Part shown: in pieces, positions 50,068-58,270 of the stretch | Numbering within the stretch: the first letter of the stretch is position 1 | Layout of the letters: every line of letters starts with the position of its first letter | NCBI GenBank assembly: GCA_017983675.1 | Contig: JAGOAZ010000004.1 | Location: 1-64,000, forward strand | Source: Fluviicola sp. | GTDB lineage: Bacteria > Bacteroidota > Bacteroidia > Flavobacteriales_D > Crocinitomicaceae | DNA: 64,000 nt | Direction: 5' to 3' | Notes under the pieces: model-generated | What the model was told of the DNA's origin: nothing | Seen by the model: only the letters and a program-made list of their open reading frames with translations | The model's database searches: none | Translations under genes and position numbers: made by a program

Positions 50068-52422
50068 TTATTTTGGATTATTCGTTATGATAAATTCGGT
50101 ACGTCTGTTCTTTTGATGCGCCACTTCTTTATCACGGTATCTTTTCATACGGTCTACTTTTTCATTCGATACAAGTAATTTTGATTCACCATATCCAACA
50201 GCTGTAATTCGTGAAGCATCAATACCTTTCGAAATGATATAATCAGCAGAAGCTTGAGCACGTTTTTCCGATAAAATTTGATTATTTACATCATCACCTC
50301 TAGCATCTGTATGAGCTCCTAATTCAATAGTAATTGCAGGATTGTTTTTTAATATTGCAACTACTTTATCAAGTTCAATTGCTGCATCTTTTCTAATTTT
50401 ATAATCGTTGTAATTAAAGTAAATTGGCTTCAACGATACACCAATATTATTACCTGGGGTAGCAGCAAGCAATTGAGAATTAATAAGTGTATCTAAATAA
50501 ACAATATGACTCTGACCAACAACAATTGGAATTTCATAGTTGACATTCAAATAACCTTCTTTTTCAAAAACAACTTTATAATTGATAGGGTCATTATTTG
50601 CTCCTGTTTCTAATGTGTCAGAGTAATATTTACCATTTTTATCCGTGAAAGTTGAAGATACTAGCTCATTAGTCGCTTTGTTATAAATTTTAACGGCAAC
50701 GCCTTCTAATTTTTGACGTGAGCCACTCTCCGATATTTTTCCAGCGAGATAAAAGTTTTTACCCATTGTTGTGTCACCAAGATCTAACCAAACATCTCTG
50801 TATATTTCATCACGATTTGCAGTACAATTGGTGTTTATCGCCTCATTATAAATTTCTTTTTTTCCATTATCAAATGAGAAAGAGACTTCGTATTCACGAC
50901 ATGCATCTAGTGTCGCAATATACAATCCATCGGTTAATCGAGGGTACACTTTCTTTTTGGATGTTTCTCCACAATTCAAGCATTGTATGTTTAAGTATAA
51001 ATCCTCTGGTAAAGCTGCACCTTTTTTCACATGAACGCGTCCCTTGAAAACGATCAAGTTTTTAAAACTGTATAAGTTTGAATTTACTTGATAAATATCT
51101 TTGTTTCCATAACTGTCATCACGTTGAGAAGTAAAGTAACCGGTACTACCATCAATTGTTGTCGTATAGAATAAGTCATCACCAGCTGCATTGATCGGAT
51201 AACCCAAATTTATTGGTTGTGACCATGTTCCATCTTCTCCTTGAAGTGACACGAAAATATCGTAACCACCCATGCTTTTTGGACCATTACTCGAGAAATA
51301 CAATGTTTTATGATCAATTGCAATGAAAGGGGAATCTTCGTTCCACTCAGTGTTAATTTGCGGTCCACAGTTAACAGGAATACTCCATTTTCCATCTGGA
51401 AGTTTCACACAACGATAAATATCTGTTCCACCAAAACCACCATTTCTATCAGATACAAAAAACATCACTTTCCCATCAGGTGTAACTGAACAGTGTGGTT
51501 CCCAGTATTTTGTATTGATAAGTGGTTCGTCAAAGTACTCGATATCTTTGAATTTGTTTTTGGCATATTCAGAGTAAAAAATATCACCATTTCCTACTGA
51601 ATCTTCATAAACATAAATACGACGCTCATCGGGACTAATCGACAAGGTTGCTTCGTTGTTGAGGGGTTTATTGAAAGGAGCTTTTATTGGTTCACCCCAA
51701 ACACTGTCTTTTGATAAATAAGAAATGTAAACATCTTCTGGATGCAAATTATAACGGTAATCAAAACTTGGTAAACTTTGATTGTTTTCCCACATTCGTC
51801 GTGATGTGAAGTACAACGATGTTCCATCTAATGAGATAATTGGCGAATATTCTGGTTGTTCAGTATTAATTTTACTTCCCACATTATTGATTTTCACCGT
51901 TTTCGGGAATTGCATTAAATCTTTGGCAATCAAACACTGTTTCAAACCATTTTGAGCCATCACTACAAGTGGTGATTTTGGAAGAGAACGCTCAATAAAG
52001 GCAGTGTAATATTGTTCAGCTAAACTGATTTGATGTTTTAAATGATAGGCTTTTGCTAAGTAATAAAAGGCATCTATTGGTGCGCTTAATTCACTTGCAC
52101 TCTGCATATCATACAATTTGTCTGTATTCAGAATTGCTTTTTCTAAATGCGGAATAGCTGCATTGTAGTTTTGATTCAAACTTAGATGAATATATCCTCG
52201 TCGGTAGTTGTAATTGGAACTTGTGGGGTTGATTTCCAATAATTTATCTGTAATCAAACCCGCTTGATAGTAATAACCTTCTGTCAACATGATAGAACAT
52301 TCCATCACCAATTCTTGTTCAGAAAAAGTTTCGATTTTCAATTCAATCTCCGCTTGAGAGAATTGACTGAAAGCTAATAGTGGGAACACTAGTAGAAAGA
52401 TAGTAGTTTTTATACGATTCAT
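50068..52422 (-). CDS. PorE-like T9SS protein: TPR, PD40 propeller, CRD and OmpA domains
   Basis: I start it at 52422 (MNRIKTTIFLLVFPLLAFSQ), which gives 784 residues with a normal signal peptide. Domains in order are TPR-like helices (about 25-150), a WD40/PD40 beta-propeller with repeats such as YSPIISLDGTSLYFTSRR and HCSVTPDGKVMFFVSDR (about 185-445), and a carboxypeptidase-regulatory-like region (about 555-640). The OmpA C-terminal peptidoglycan-binding domain (about 670-784) has IELGAHTDARGDDVNNQILS. This is the layout of P. gingivalis PorE, which links the T9SS outer-membrane ring to peptidoglycan. Unlike PorE it shows no lipobox. Assignment is by architecture. Confidence 0.8.
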   Translation of the reverse strand: MNRIKTTIFLLVFPLLAFSQFSQAEIELKIETFSEQELVMECSIMLTEGYYYQAGLITDKLLEINPTSSNYNYRRGYIHLSLNQNYNAAIPHLEKAILNTDKLYDMQSASELSAPIDAFYYLAKAYHLKHQISLAEQYYTAFIERSLPKSPLVVMAQNGLKQCLIAKDLMQFPKTVKINNVGSKINTEQPEYSPIISLDGTSLYFTSRRMWENNQSLPSFDYRYNLHPEDVYISYLSKDSVWGEPIKAPFNKPLNNEATLSISPDERRIYVYEDSVGNGDIFYSEYAKNKFKDIEYFDEPLINTKYWEPHCSVTPDGKVMFFVSDRNGGFGGTDIYRCVKLPDGKWSIPVNCGPQINTEWNEDSPFIAIDHKTLYFSSNGPKSMGGYDIFVSLQGEDGTWSQPINLGYPINAAGDDLFYTTTIDGSTGYFTSQRDDSYGNKDIYQVNSNLYSFKNLIVFKGRVHVKKGAALPEDLYLNIQCLNCGETSKKKVYPRLTDGLYIATLDACREYEVSFSFDNGKKEIYNEAINTNCTANRDEIYRDVWLDLGDTTMGKNFYLAGKISESGSRQKLEGVAVKIYNKATNELVSSTFTDKNGKYYSDTLETGANNDPINYKVVFEKEGYLNVNYEIPIVVGQSHIVYLDTLINSQLLAATPGNNIGVSLKPIYFNYNDYKIRKDAAIELDKVVAILKNNPAITIELGAHTDARGDDVNNQILSEKRAQASADYIISKGIDASRITAVGYGESKLLVSNEKVDRMKRYRDKEVAHQKNRRTEFIITNNPK

Positions 52423-52438
52423 TTTTTTTATTTTAAGT

Positions 52439-52467
52439 AACACCGATAGGAATCAACTATCGGTGTT
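52439..52467 (-). terminator. Hairpin terminator after the E2 gene
   Basis: AACACCGATAG (52439-52449) pairs with CTATCGGTGTT (52457-52467), 11 perfect bp with a 7-base loop. The downstream T tract on the minus strand is poor (TTACTTAAAA), so it may act partly as a stabilising 3' end. Confidence 0.65.
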
Positions 52468-52489
52468 CTAAATTACAAGTTTTTTTTGA

Positions 52490-53839
52490 TTACAACTCGC
52501 GATTAACGTCAAATTGTTCCAAATAATCAGCAACTCTTCTAACAAACTGACCTCCTAGTGCGCCATCGACAACACGGTGATCGTACGAGTGAGAGAGGAA
52601 CATTTTCTGACGAATCCCAATGAAATCGCCATTTGGTGTCTCAATTACTGCTGGTACTTTTCTAATCGCACCCAATGCTAAAATTGCAACTTGAGGTTGA
52701 TTAATAATTGGAGTTCCCATTACATTTCCAAATGTTCCTACATTTGTTACGGTATATGTTCCTCCTTGAATATCTTCTGGTTTCAATTTGTTATCACGTG
52801 CATTGCGCGCCAATTGATTCACTGATTTTGCAATACCAGTTAAATTCATTCGGTCAGCATTTTTAATCACGGGAACAATTAAATTTCCAGATGGAAGTGC
52901 TGTCGCCATTCCAATATTGATGTCTTTTCTTTTAATGATTGTCGTACCAGAAACGGAAACGTTAATCATTGGGAAGTCTTTGATTGCTTTCACAATTGCT
53001 TCCATAAATATTGGTGTAAACGTTAAGTTTTCGCCTTCACGTTTTTCAAACTCTTTTTTCGTTTTATTACGCCAGTTTACAATGTTTGTCACATCTGCCT
53101 CTACATATGATGTTACGTGAGGTGAAACATGACTCGACATCACCATGTGTTCAGCGATTATTTTTCGCATGCGGTCCATTTCGATGATTTCATCTCCTGG
53201 ATTCGGAACAACAATCGGTTCTTTTATATTCGACAAAAACGATTTGTTTTCGCTAGCAATAGTTGGTGTTGCAACTGGTTGATTTGTTGAAGCTGTAATC
53301 GTTTCAACAGTAGGAGCAGCAGTTGCTGTTACAGCACCTCTGTTTTCAATGTATGCGATAACATCTTTTTTCGTAACTCTTCCTGCTAATCCAGTACCAG
53401 CAATTTTTTCTAGTTCTGCTGACGAGATTCCTTCTTTCAAAGCAATGCTTTTAACCAAAGGTGAGAAGAATTTATCGGAAGAATTCACGGAATCATTTTC
53501 AACTGTTGCAACGGTGTTTTGAACAGCTGTTGTAACTATTTCTAATGCTTTTTCAGCCATTGCTGGTGTTGAACTAGCTGGAGGTGGGGTAGTGTCTCCA
53601 TCAGTAGAAATAATTGCGATTACATCACCAACTTGTGCAACTTGATCTTTTGAAAATAATTGTTGTACTAAAATACCTGCTGCTTCAGAAGGTAATTCAT
53701 TGTCAACTTTATCTGTTGCAACTTCTACCAATGGTTCATCCATTGCTACAGTGTCGCCAACATTTTTCAACCAATTTGTAATAGTAGCTTCTGTTACGCT
53801 TTCTCCCATTTTAGGAAGACGAATTTCAATTTGTGCCAT
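52490..53839 (-). CDS. 2-oxo acid dehydrogenase E2 (dihydrolipoamide acyltransferase)
   Basis: This 449-residue protein has one lipoyl domain with the lipoylated Lys in VEVATDKVDNELPSE (about residues 38-52). An Ala/Pro/Thr-rich linker, an E3-binding domain (FFSPLVKSIALKEGIS..AGRVTKKDVIAY, about 127-166) and a C-terminal catalytic acyltransferase domain follow. The catalytic motif is SHSYDHRVVDGALGG (about 419-433). Complexes of this type oxidise pyruvate, 2-oxoglutarate or branched 2-oxo acids; DKVDNE in the lipoyl site resembles the branched-chain type in Bacteroidota. No E1 or E3 gene is adjacent, so the partner is unclear. Confidence 0.9.
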   Translation of the reverse strand: MAQIEIRLPKMGESVTEATITNWLKNVGDTVAMDEPLVEVATDKVDNELPSEAAGILVQQLFSKDQVAQVGDVIAIISTDGDTTPPPASSTPAMAEKALEIVTTAVQNTVATVENDSVNSSDKFFSPLVKSIALKEGISSAELEKIAGTGLAGRVTKKDVIAYIENRGAVTATAAPTVETITASTNQPVATPTIASENKSFLSNIKEPIVVPNPGDEIIEMDRMRKIIAEHMVMSSHVSPHVTSYVEADVTNIVNWRNKTKKEFEKREGENLTFTPIFMEAIVKAIKDFPMINVSVSGTTIIKRKDINIGMATALPSGNLIVPVIKNADRMNLTGIAKSVNQLARNARDNKLKPEDIQGGTYTVTNVGTFGNVMGTPIINQPQVAILALGAIRKVPAVIETPNGDFIGIRQKMFLSHSYDHRVVDGALGGQFVRRVADYLEQFDVNREL

Positions 53840-53870
53840 ACGTTATGTACAATTCTCTTAATAGTTGATA

Positions 53871-53878
53871 CAAAAATA
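53871..53878 (-). promoter_or_regulatory. -7 box of the E2 gene
   Basis: Reads TATTTTTG on the minus strand with a leader of about 27 bases to the ATG at 53839. Confidence 0.55.
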
Positions 53879-53910
53879 AGCGAAAAAATAGAATTTAGCT
53901 TCCTTTATTT

Positions 53911-55860
53911 TCAGCGATCCATTTTTTTCCATGAACGGAGTAAAATTCGAACGTCAGATAACAGATTGTATTCGCGTGCATACAATAATTCTAACTTCGT
54001 AATAACTTGCATATCAGTTTCTTGTATGTGTTCGTATGGCGATAAAATTCCAGCTTTTAATTGCGGTAAATTTTGTGCTTTATTATTTCGGTAACTCACC
54101 AATGTTTTACGACCAATCAATAATGCTAGCGCATTTTGAAAGAGACTAAATTTCGCTTTGTAAATCCAACAGATTAGCGGGAATAAAATAATTATAAATA
54201 GACCTGTTACAAAGTCTAACACACGTTTTTGGCGCTGTTTCGTTGGTTGACTTATCGCATTGATATCTAACATGTACAAGTCTCCAGCTCGTTCGATAGA
54301 ATTAGATCCAATTAAAAAGTAACTATCAGGCTGTGCAATTTTAAAGTCGATTGTCTGTAATTGAATTTGAGTCATCCATGCTATTATAGCTTGAGCAGTA
54401 ACATCTTTCGCACAAAAAATAATTTCATCTATTCCATGTATGGAAACGATTTGCTCCAATTGATTACTGTTTCCAATTGCATTATCAGAAAGTGCTTCAT
54501 CTGTTGTTACATGCAGTATCAACTCTGTTTTTGCCTGTGTCTGTTTGAGAATCTCTGAAACACGTTCAAATTCTTCGTGACTACCGACAACTGCAAATTT
54601 ACTGTGAATATGTCCGTTTAACGTGAATTTTTTTCCGATTAGCACATGAAGTGCAATTCGCGTAATTAAATAATAAAGTATAATCCAACTTGTTCCAACC
54701 AAAATAAATAAGCGAGAGAATTGCCATTCTTTTGGGAGCAAGCCATAAAGCATTAGAATTAGTGCAGTACCAAGCAATGAACCGTTAATATACTTTTTAA
54801 GTTTAATTGGTGCGTCGTATCCACCATTCATTAGAATTGTAACAAACCAAACAAGCAGGTAAAACGGAATCATTACATTCACGACATATGCTGGAAAACG
54901 GATGTTGACATGTTGCCAGTAATTAGTCAGAACAAAAAGTCCGGTAGTTACAATTGCCAAATCGAGTACAGGTAAGGTTATGCGTTTGATCAAACGTGAA
55001 ATTATCGCAAGTCCAGCTCTAAAATAAATAGCGCAATGAATCAAGAAAGAAAAAAGTTTTGCGTTTTTTTGCGAGAAATGTTTGCGCGCAAAAATGATCA
55101 TTGCCCGATAAAAAACAAATACATAATTAACGGAACTCTTTTTCGTGCTCTCTCCTTTGTAATGAATGATTCGTGTTTCAGGATAGTAAACATTGGTGTA
55201 GCCTCCCTGAGTTATGCGATAAGATAAATCAATATCTTCTCCATACATAAAAAAAGCTTCATCCAACAAACCTACTTTATCGAGTGCTTCTTTACGCATG
55301 AGCATGAAAGCGCCACTTAAGATTTCAACTTCGTTTATTTCAAATTCACTGAGATAACTCAAGCTATATTTCCCAAATATTTTTGACTTTGGAAACAAGC
55401 GAGATATACCGAAGATTTTGTAAAATGCTACAGCTGGTGTTGGTAAACCTCTTTTTGATTCAGGCAAAAACACGCCTTTCCCGTCAACCATTCGAACACC
55501 TAATCCACCAACTTTCGGATGCGCATTCATGTATTCAACAACTTTTTTTAGCGTGTCTTCTTCAATAACCGTATCAGGATTCAATAATAATTGATACGGG
55601 CACGTCGACAAGCGCATTGCTTGATTATTTGCAGAAGAAAAACCTTTGTTGTCTTTGTTGTCAATGAGTTTTACCCATGGAAATTTTTCACGAACCATCG
55701 CTACTGAACCATCAACAGAATTATTGTCAACTACCCAAACTTCAGCGGGCATAAGCGACATTGCTTTTTGGACAGCATTCAAACACTGCTCTAAAAAGAA
55801 AGCAACATTATAGTTGACAATAATGACAGCAACTTGTGGTTGTTCGTTTGTATTATTCAT
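53911..55860 (-). CDS. GT2 glycosyltransferase fused to a degenerate polyprenyl sugar-transferase-like region
   Basis: This 649-residue protein has a GT2 (GT-A) domain at about 1-260: VAVIIVNYNVAFFLEQCL, VVDNNSVDGS, the nucleotide/metal motif LLLNPDTVIEED, and FMYGEDIDLSYRI with the ED acids. Several membrane spans follow (about 270-415), then a Rossmann-like region (about 420-530, KFAVVGSHEEFERV). A C-terminal part resembles the bacterial sugar transferase family (RVLDFVTGLFIIILFPLICW, LELLYAREYNLLSDVRILL). The catalytic Asp-Glu stretch between those two parts is missing, so the transferase half looks inactive. It is probably an envelope glycan enzyme; GT2 activity is inferred. Its start overlaps the ridA stop by one base. 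Confidence 0.8.
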   Translation of the reverse strand: MNNTNEQPQVAVIIVNYNVAFFLEQCLNAVQKAMSLMPAEVWVVDNNSVDGSVAMVREKFPWVKLIDNKDNKGFSSANNQAMRLSTCPYQLLLNPDTVIEEDTLKKVVEYMNAHPKVGGLGVRMVDGKGVFLPESKRGLPTPAVAFYKIFGISRLFPKSKIFGKYSLSYLSEFEINEVEILSGAFMLMRKEALDKVGLLDEAFFMYGEDIDLSYRITQGGYTNVYYPETRIIHYKGESTKKSSVNYVFVFYRAMIIFARKHFSQKNAKLFSFLIHCAIYFRAGLAIISRLIKRITLPVLDLAIVTTGLFVLTNYWQHVNIRFPAYVVNVMIPFYLLVWFVTILMNGGYDAPIKLKKYINGSLLGTALILMLYGLLPKEWQFSRLFILVGTSWIILYYLITRIALHVLIGKKFTLNGHIHSKFAVVGSHEEFERVSEILKQTQAKTELILHVTTDEALSDNAIGNSNQLEQIVSIHGIDEIIFCAKDVTAQAIIAWMTQIQLQTIDFKIAQPDSYFLIGSNSIERAGDLYMLDINAISQPTKQRQKRVLDFVTGLFIIILFPLICWIYKAKFSLFQNALALLIGRKTLVSYRNNKAQNLPQLKAGILSPYEHIQETDMQVITKLELLYAREYNLLSDVRILLRSWKKMDR

Positions 55861-56243
55861 TATTCGCTTTTAATTGCGATACACGATATTTCTATGGGTA
55901 CATCCATTGGTAATCGACTTACTTGAACTGTTTCTCTTGCTGGAGGAACACCGGTGAAAAAAGAAGCGTAAACTGCATTCATTTCTGCAAAAAGACTCAA
56001 ATCTGTCATAAAAATACTGCATTTAACGACATCATCTAATCCCATGCCAGCCTCAGCTAACAATAATCTAATATTTGTCAGTATTCGATGCGTTGCAGTT
56101 GCAATAGAAGCGACCTCTAATTCACCCGTAAAAGCATTCAACGGTATTTGTCCACTGACATAAATCGTGTTTCCAGAGACGATTGCTTGACTATATGGTC
56201 CAATTGGTGCTGGAGCTCCTGGAATTTGAATTGCTTTTTTCAT
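55860..56243 (-). CDS. ridA: RidA family enamine/imine deaminase
   Basis: The start is placed at 56243 (MKKAIQIPGAPAPIGPYSQA). This 127-residue protein has the RidA signatures APIGPYSQAIVSGNTIYVSGQIP (cited by GPYSQAI, about residues 14-20) and the C-terminal PPARETVQVSRLPMDVPIEI with the catalytic Arg (about residue 103). It hydrolyses reactive 2-aminoacrylate formed by PLP enzymes. Trimeric and cytosolic in its family. It is translationally linked to the GT2 gene (1-base overlap) and divergent from pabA/trpG. Confidence 0.95.
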   Translation of the reverse strand: MKKAIQIPGAPAPIGPYSQAIVSGNTIYVSGQIPLNAFTGELEVASIATATHRILTNIRLLLAEAGMGLDDVVKCSIFMTDLSLFAEMNAVYASFFTGVPPARETVQVSRLPMDVPIEISCIAIKSE

Positions 56244-56264
56244 GATTCTTTTTTGCAAGTTTAC

Positions 56265-56272
56265 TAAATTTG
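56265..56272 (+). promoter_or_regulatory. -7 box of the glutamine amidotransferase gene
   Basis: TAAATTTG overlaps a possible TTG start at 56270. This argues that translation begins at the GTG at 56282, with a leader of only a few bases. Confidence 0.5.
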
Positions 56273-56281
56273 AATCAAAAA

Positions 56282-56854
56282 GTGAAAGTTCTACTCGTTG
56301 ACAATTTCGATTCCTTTACCTATAACATTGCGCATTACCTGGAACAATGCGGAGTGAGCCTCACTATTTGGGATAATTTATCCGTGAAAATTAGTGATTT
56401 AGACCAATTCGATGCGGTTGTGCTATCGCCAGGTCCTGGTTTGCCAGATAAAGCGGGTTTACTAATGAAAACAATCGAAAAAGTAGTTGAACTTCAATTA
56501 CCAATGTTGGGTGTTTGTTTAGGTATGCAAGCGATTGGCAGTTATTTTGGCGCGACTTTGTATAACCAAAAAGAGGTGAAACATGGCGTTGCAACTAATC
56601 TTCAGGTGATTCAAGATTCAGTATTGTATGAAAATTGTCCAACTAATTTTCAAGTTGGATTATATCATTCGTGGGCAGTTGATGTATCAACTTCTGAGCA
56701 GTTAAAAGCAACAGCGCTGTCATCAGAAGCTGTTGTTATGTCTTGTGAACATTTACACTTGCCAATTTATGGAGTACAATTTCACCCTGAAAGTATCTTA
56801 ACAGAAAATGGAATTATTATAATTCGTAATTTTATTCGACAAATAAAAAAATAG
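56282..56854 (+). CDS. Anthranilate/aminodeoxychorismate synthase glutamine amidotransferase
   Basis: I choose the GTG at 56282, giving VKVLLVDNFDSFTYN as the start (read as fMet), the canonical PabA/TrpG beginning. A TTG at 56270 lies inside the -7 box. The 190-residue class I amidotransferase has VVLSPGPGLPD (about residues 49-59), the nucleophile Cys in MLGVCLGMQAIG (about 79-90) and the His/Glu of YGVQFHPESILT (about 167-178). It supplies ammonia to PabB or TrpE. Whether the product goes to folate or tryptophan cannot be told; neither partner is in the window. Confidence 0.92.
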   Translation: MKVLLVDNFDSFTYNIAHYLEQCGVSLTIWDNLSVKISDLDQFDAVVLSPGPGLPDKAGLLMKTIEKVVELQLPMLGVCLGMQAIGSYFGATLYNQKEVKHGVATNLQVIQDSVLYENCPTNFQVGLYHSWAVDVSTSEQLKATALSSEAVVMSCEHLHLPIYGVQFHPESILTENGIIIIRNFIRQIKK

Positions 56855-56859
56855 TATTT

Positions 56860-57291
56860 ATGAAAATAGGTTTATTATTTAGTTTAATGTTGCTTGCATC
56901 TTATTCATTTGCACAATCATGTATTGGAACTTGGATAACAATTGATGATGAAACTGGGAAGAAAAAGTCTAAAGTTGAATTGTACAAACAAGATGGTAAA
57001 TTGTACGGTAAGATTACTTATGTCTATCCGCGACCAGGACTAGAGGAAAATCCGGTTTGTAAAAAATGTCCTGGAGACAGAAAAAATAAACCGCTTGTTG
57101 GGTTACAGATCGTAAGAGGACTTTCATGGAATGGATCTGAGTGGGAGGATGGAACAATCGTTGATCCAGAAAACGGAAAAGTTTATACGTGTTCGATTTG
57201 GTTAGTAGAAGGAAATCCTGACAAACTAAATGTGCGAGGATATGTTGGCCCGTTTTTTAGAACACAAACGTGGATTCGCGTAAAAGAATAA
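56860..57291 (+). CDS. DUF2147 family secreted protein
   Basis: This 143-residue protein has a signal peptide (to about residue 18, SYSFAQ). The DUF2147 pattern follows: CIGTWITIDDETGKKKSKVELY (cited by GTWITIDDETGK, about residues 22-33), YGKITYVYPRPG, CKKCPGDRKNKPLVGLQIV (about 67-85) and the C-terminal WNGSEWEDGTIVDPENGKVYTC. These proteins form small beta barrels of unknown function in the periplasm. The CKKC pair could bind metal or form a disulphide. It begins 5 bases after the amidotransferase stop. Confidence 0.88.
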   Translation: MKIGLLFSLMLLASYSFAQSCIGTWITIDDETGKKKSKVELYKQDGKLYGKITYVYPRPGLEENPVCKKCPGDRKNKPLVGLQIVRGLSWNGSEWEDGTIVDPENGKVYTCSIWLVEGNPDKLNVRGYVGPFFRTQTWIRVKE

Positions 57292-57306
57292 AAAAAAGTA
57301 TAGTCA

Positions 57307-57343
57307 AAAAAAAATCCGATTCAGTAACGAATCGGATTTTTTT
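57307..57343. terminator. Bidirectional terminator
   Basis: AAAATCCGATT (57311-57321) pairs with AATCGGATTTT (57330-57340), 11 perfect bp with an 8-base loop. A and T runs lie on both sides. It serves the DUF2147 gene and the converging small-protein gene. Confidence 0.92.
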
Positions 57344-57355
57344 ATTTTGTGCGAA

Positions 57356-57556
57356 TTAAGCTGCTTTTTTCTGGCAACAAGATCCTGATTTCTCAGAAGA
57401 ACAAGAACCTTTTTTTGCTTTTTTAGTTCTTTTCTTTTTCTTGTCGTCATCTTTTTTAACAACTACTGAGTGAGTTCCGTTGTTTGCAGCGTAAACTGTC
57501 GTTGACATTGAACCTACGAATAATGCTAATGTCATTGCAACTAATACTTTTTTCAT
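57356..57556 (-). CDS. Small secreted lysine- and cysteine-rich protein
   Basis: This 66-residue protein has a clear signal peptide (about residues 1-23, cleavage after VYAA). The mature part of about 42 residues is dominated by Asp/Lys (KKDDDKKKKRTKKAKKG) and ends with a cysteine cluster, CSSEKSGSCCQKK. I know no family for it. The charge and cysteines suggest nucleic-acid, glycan or metal binding at the cell envelope, but that is speculation. It has its own terminator and lies 36 bases after psd in the same direction. Confidence 0.65.
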   Translation of the reverse strand: MKKVLVAMTLALFVGSMSTTVYAANNGTHSVVVKKDDDKKKKRTKKAKKGSCSSEKSGSCCQKKAA

Positions 57557-57592
57557 GATTTTGAGTTTTTTGTTATAACGTAACTAAATTAA

Positions 57593-58270
57593 TTATTTTT
57601 CTGATAGTTGACCCAATTTTGTCAATTTTGCTTGTACTTTTTGACCAATTTTAACATCTATCTGAGTACCAAGCGGTAAAAAGACATCGACACGTGATCC
57701 AAATTTAATAAATCCAAACTCTTCACCCGTACCAGCATTTTGTCCTTCTTTAGCGTAATAACAAATACGACGCGCTAATGCGCCCGCAATTTGTCGGAAT
57801 AAGACTTCCGATCCATTTTTGTGTTCCACAACAACCGTTGAACGTTCATTGTCTGTTGAACTTTTTGGATGCCAAGCGACAAGGAATAATCCTTTGTGGT
57901 AACGAACGTATTTAACAAGTCCGCTTATTGGGAAATAATTGGCATGTACATTTAATGGCGACATAAAAATCGATACTTGAATGCGTTTGTCGTTGAAATA
58001 TTCTGTTTCTTCGACTTCTTCAATCACAACAACTTTTCCATCTGCAGGACAAAGAATGTCATTTTCGTTAAAGGTAAATGTGCGTTTTGGGATGCGAAAA
58101 AATTGAACAATTAAGTAAAACACAGCAATCACACCAAGAGATAAGAGGTAAAATAACCAATCCCAACCTGTTTGTTGTAATAACCAATAATTTCCCCATT
58201 GTATTAGTCCTAAAACGATAATACCTAATATAATTGTTGCAGTTCCTTCTCTGTGTAATGTCATTTTCAA
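57593..58270 (-). CDS. psd: Phosphatidylserine decarboxylase (short, psd-A type)
   Basis: This 225-residue protein has an N-terminal membrane segment region (about 10-55), then the PSD domain: DILCPADGKVVVIEEVEE (about residues 71-88) and FMSPLNVHANYFPISG (about 102-117). The pyruvoyl-forming self-cleavage site lies in GEEFGFIKFGSRVDVFLP (cited by KFGSRVD, about 189-195). It makes phosphatidylethanolamine at the inner membrane. It overlaps cdsA by 4 bases, so the phospholipid genes are coupled. Confidence 0.95.
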   Translation of the reverse strand: MKMTLHREGTATIILGIIVLGLIQWGNYWLLQQTGWDWLFYLLSLGVIAVFYLIVQFFRIPKRTFTFNENDILCPADGKVVVIEEVEETEYFNDKRIQVSIFMSPLNVHANYFPISGLVKYVRYHKGLFLVAWHPKSSTDNERSTVVVEHKNGSEVLFRQIAGALARRICYYAKEGQNAGTGEEFGFIKFGSRVDVFLPLGTQIDVKIGQKVQAKLTKLGQLSEK

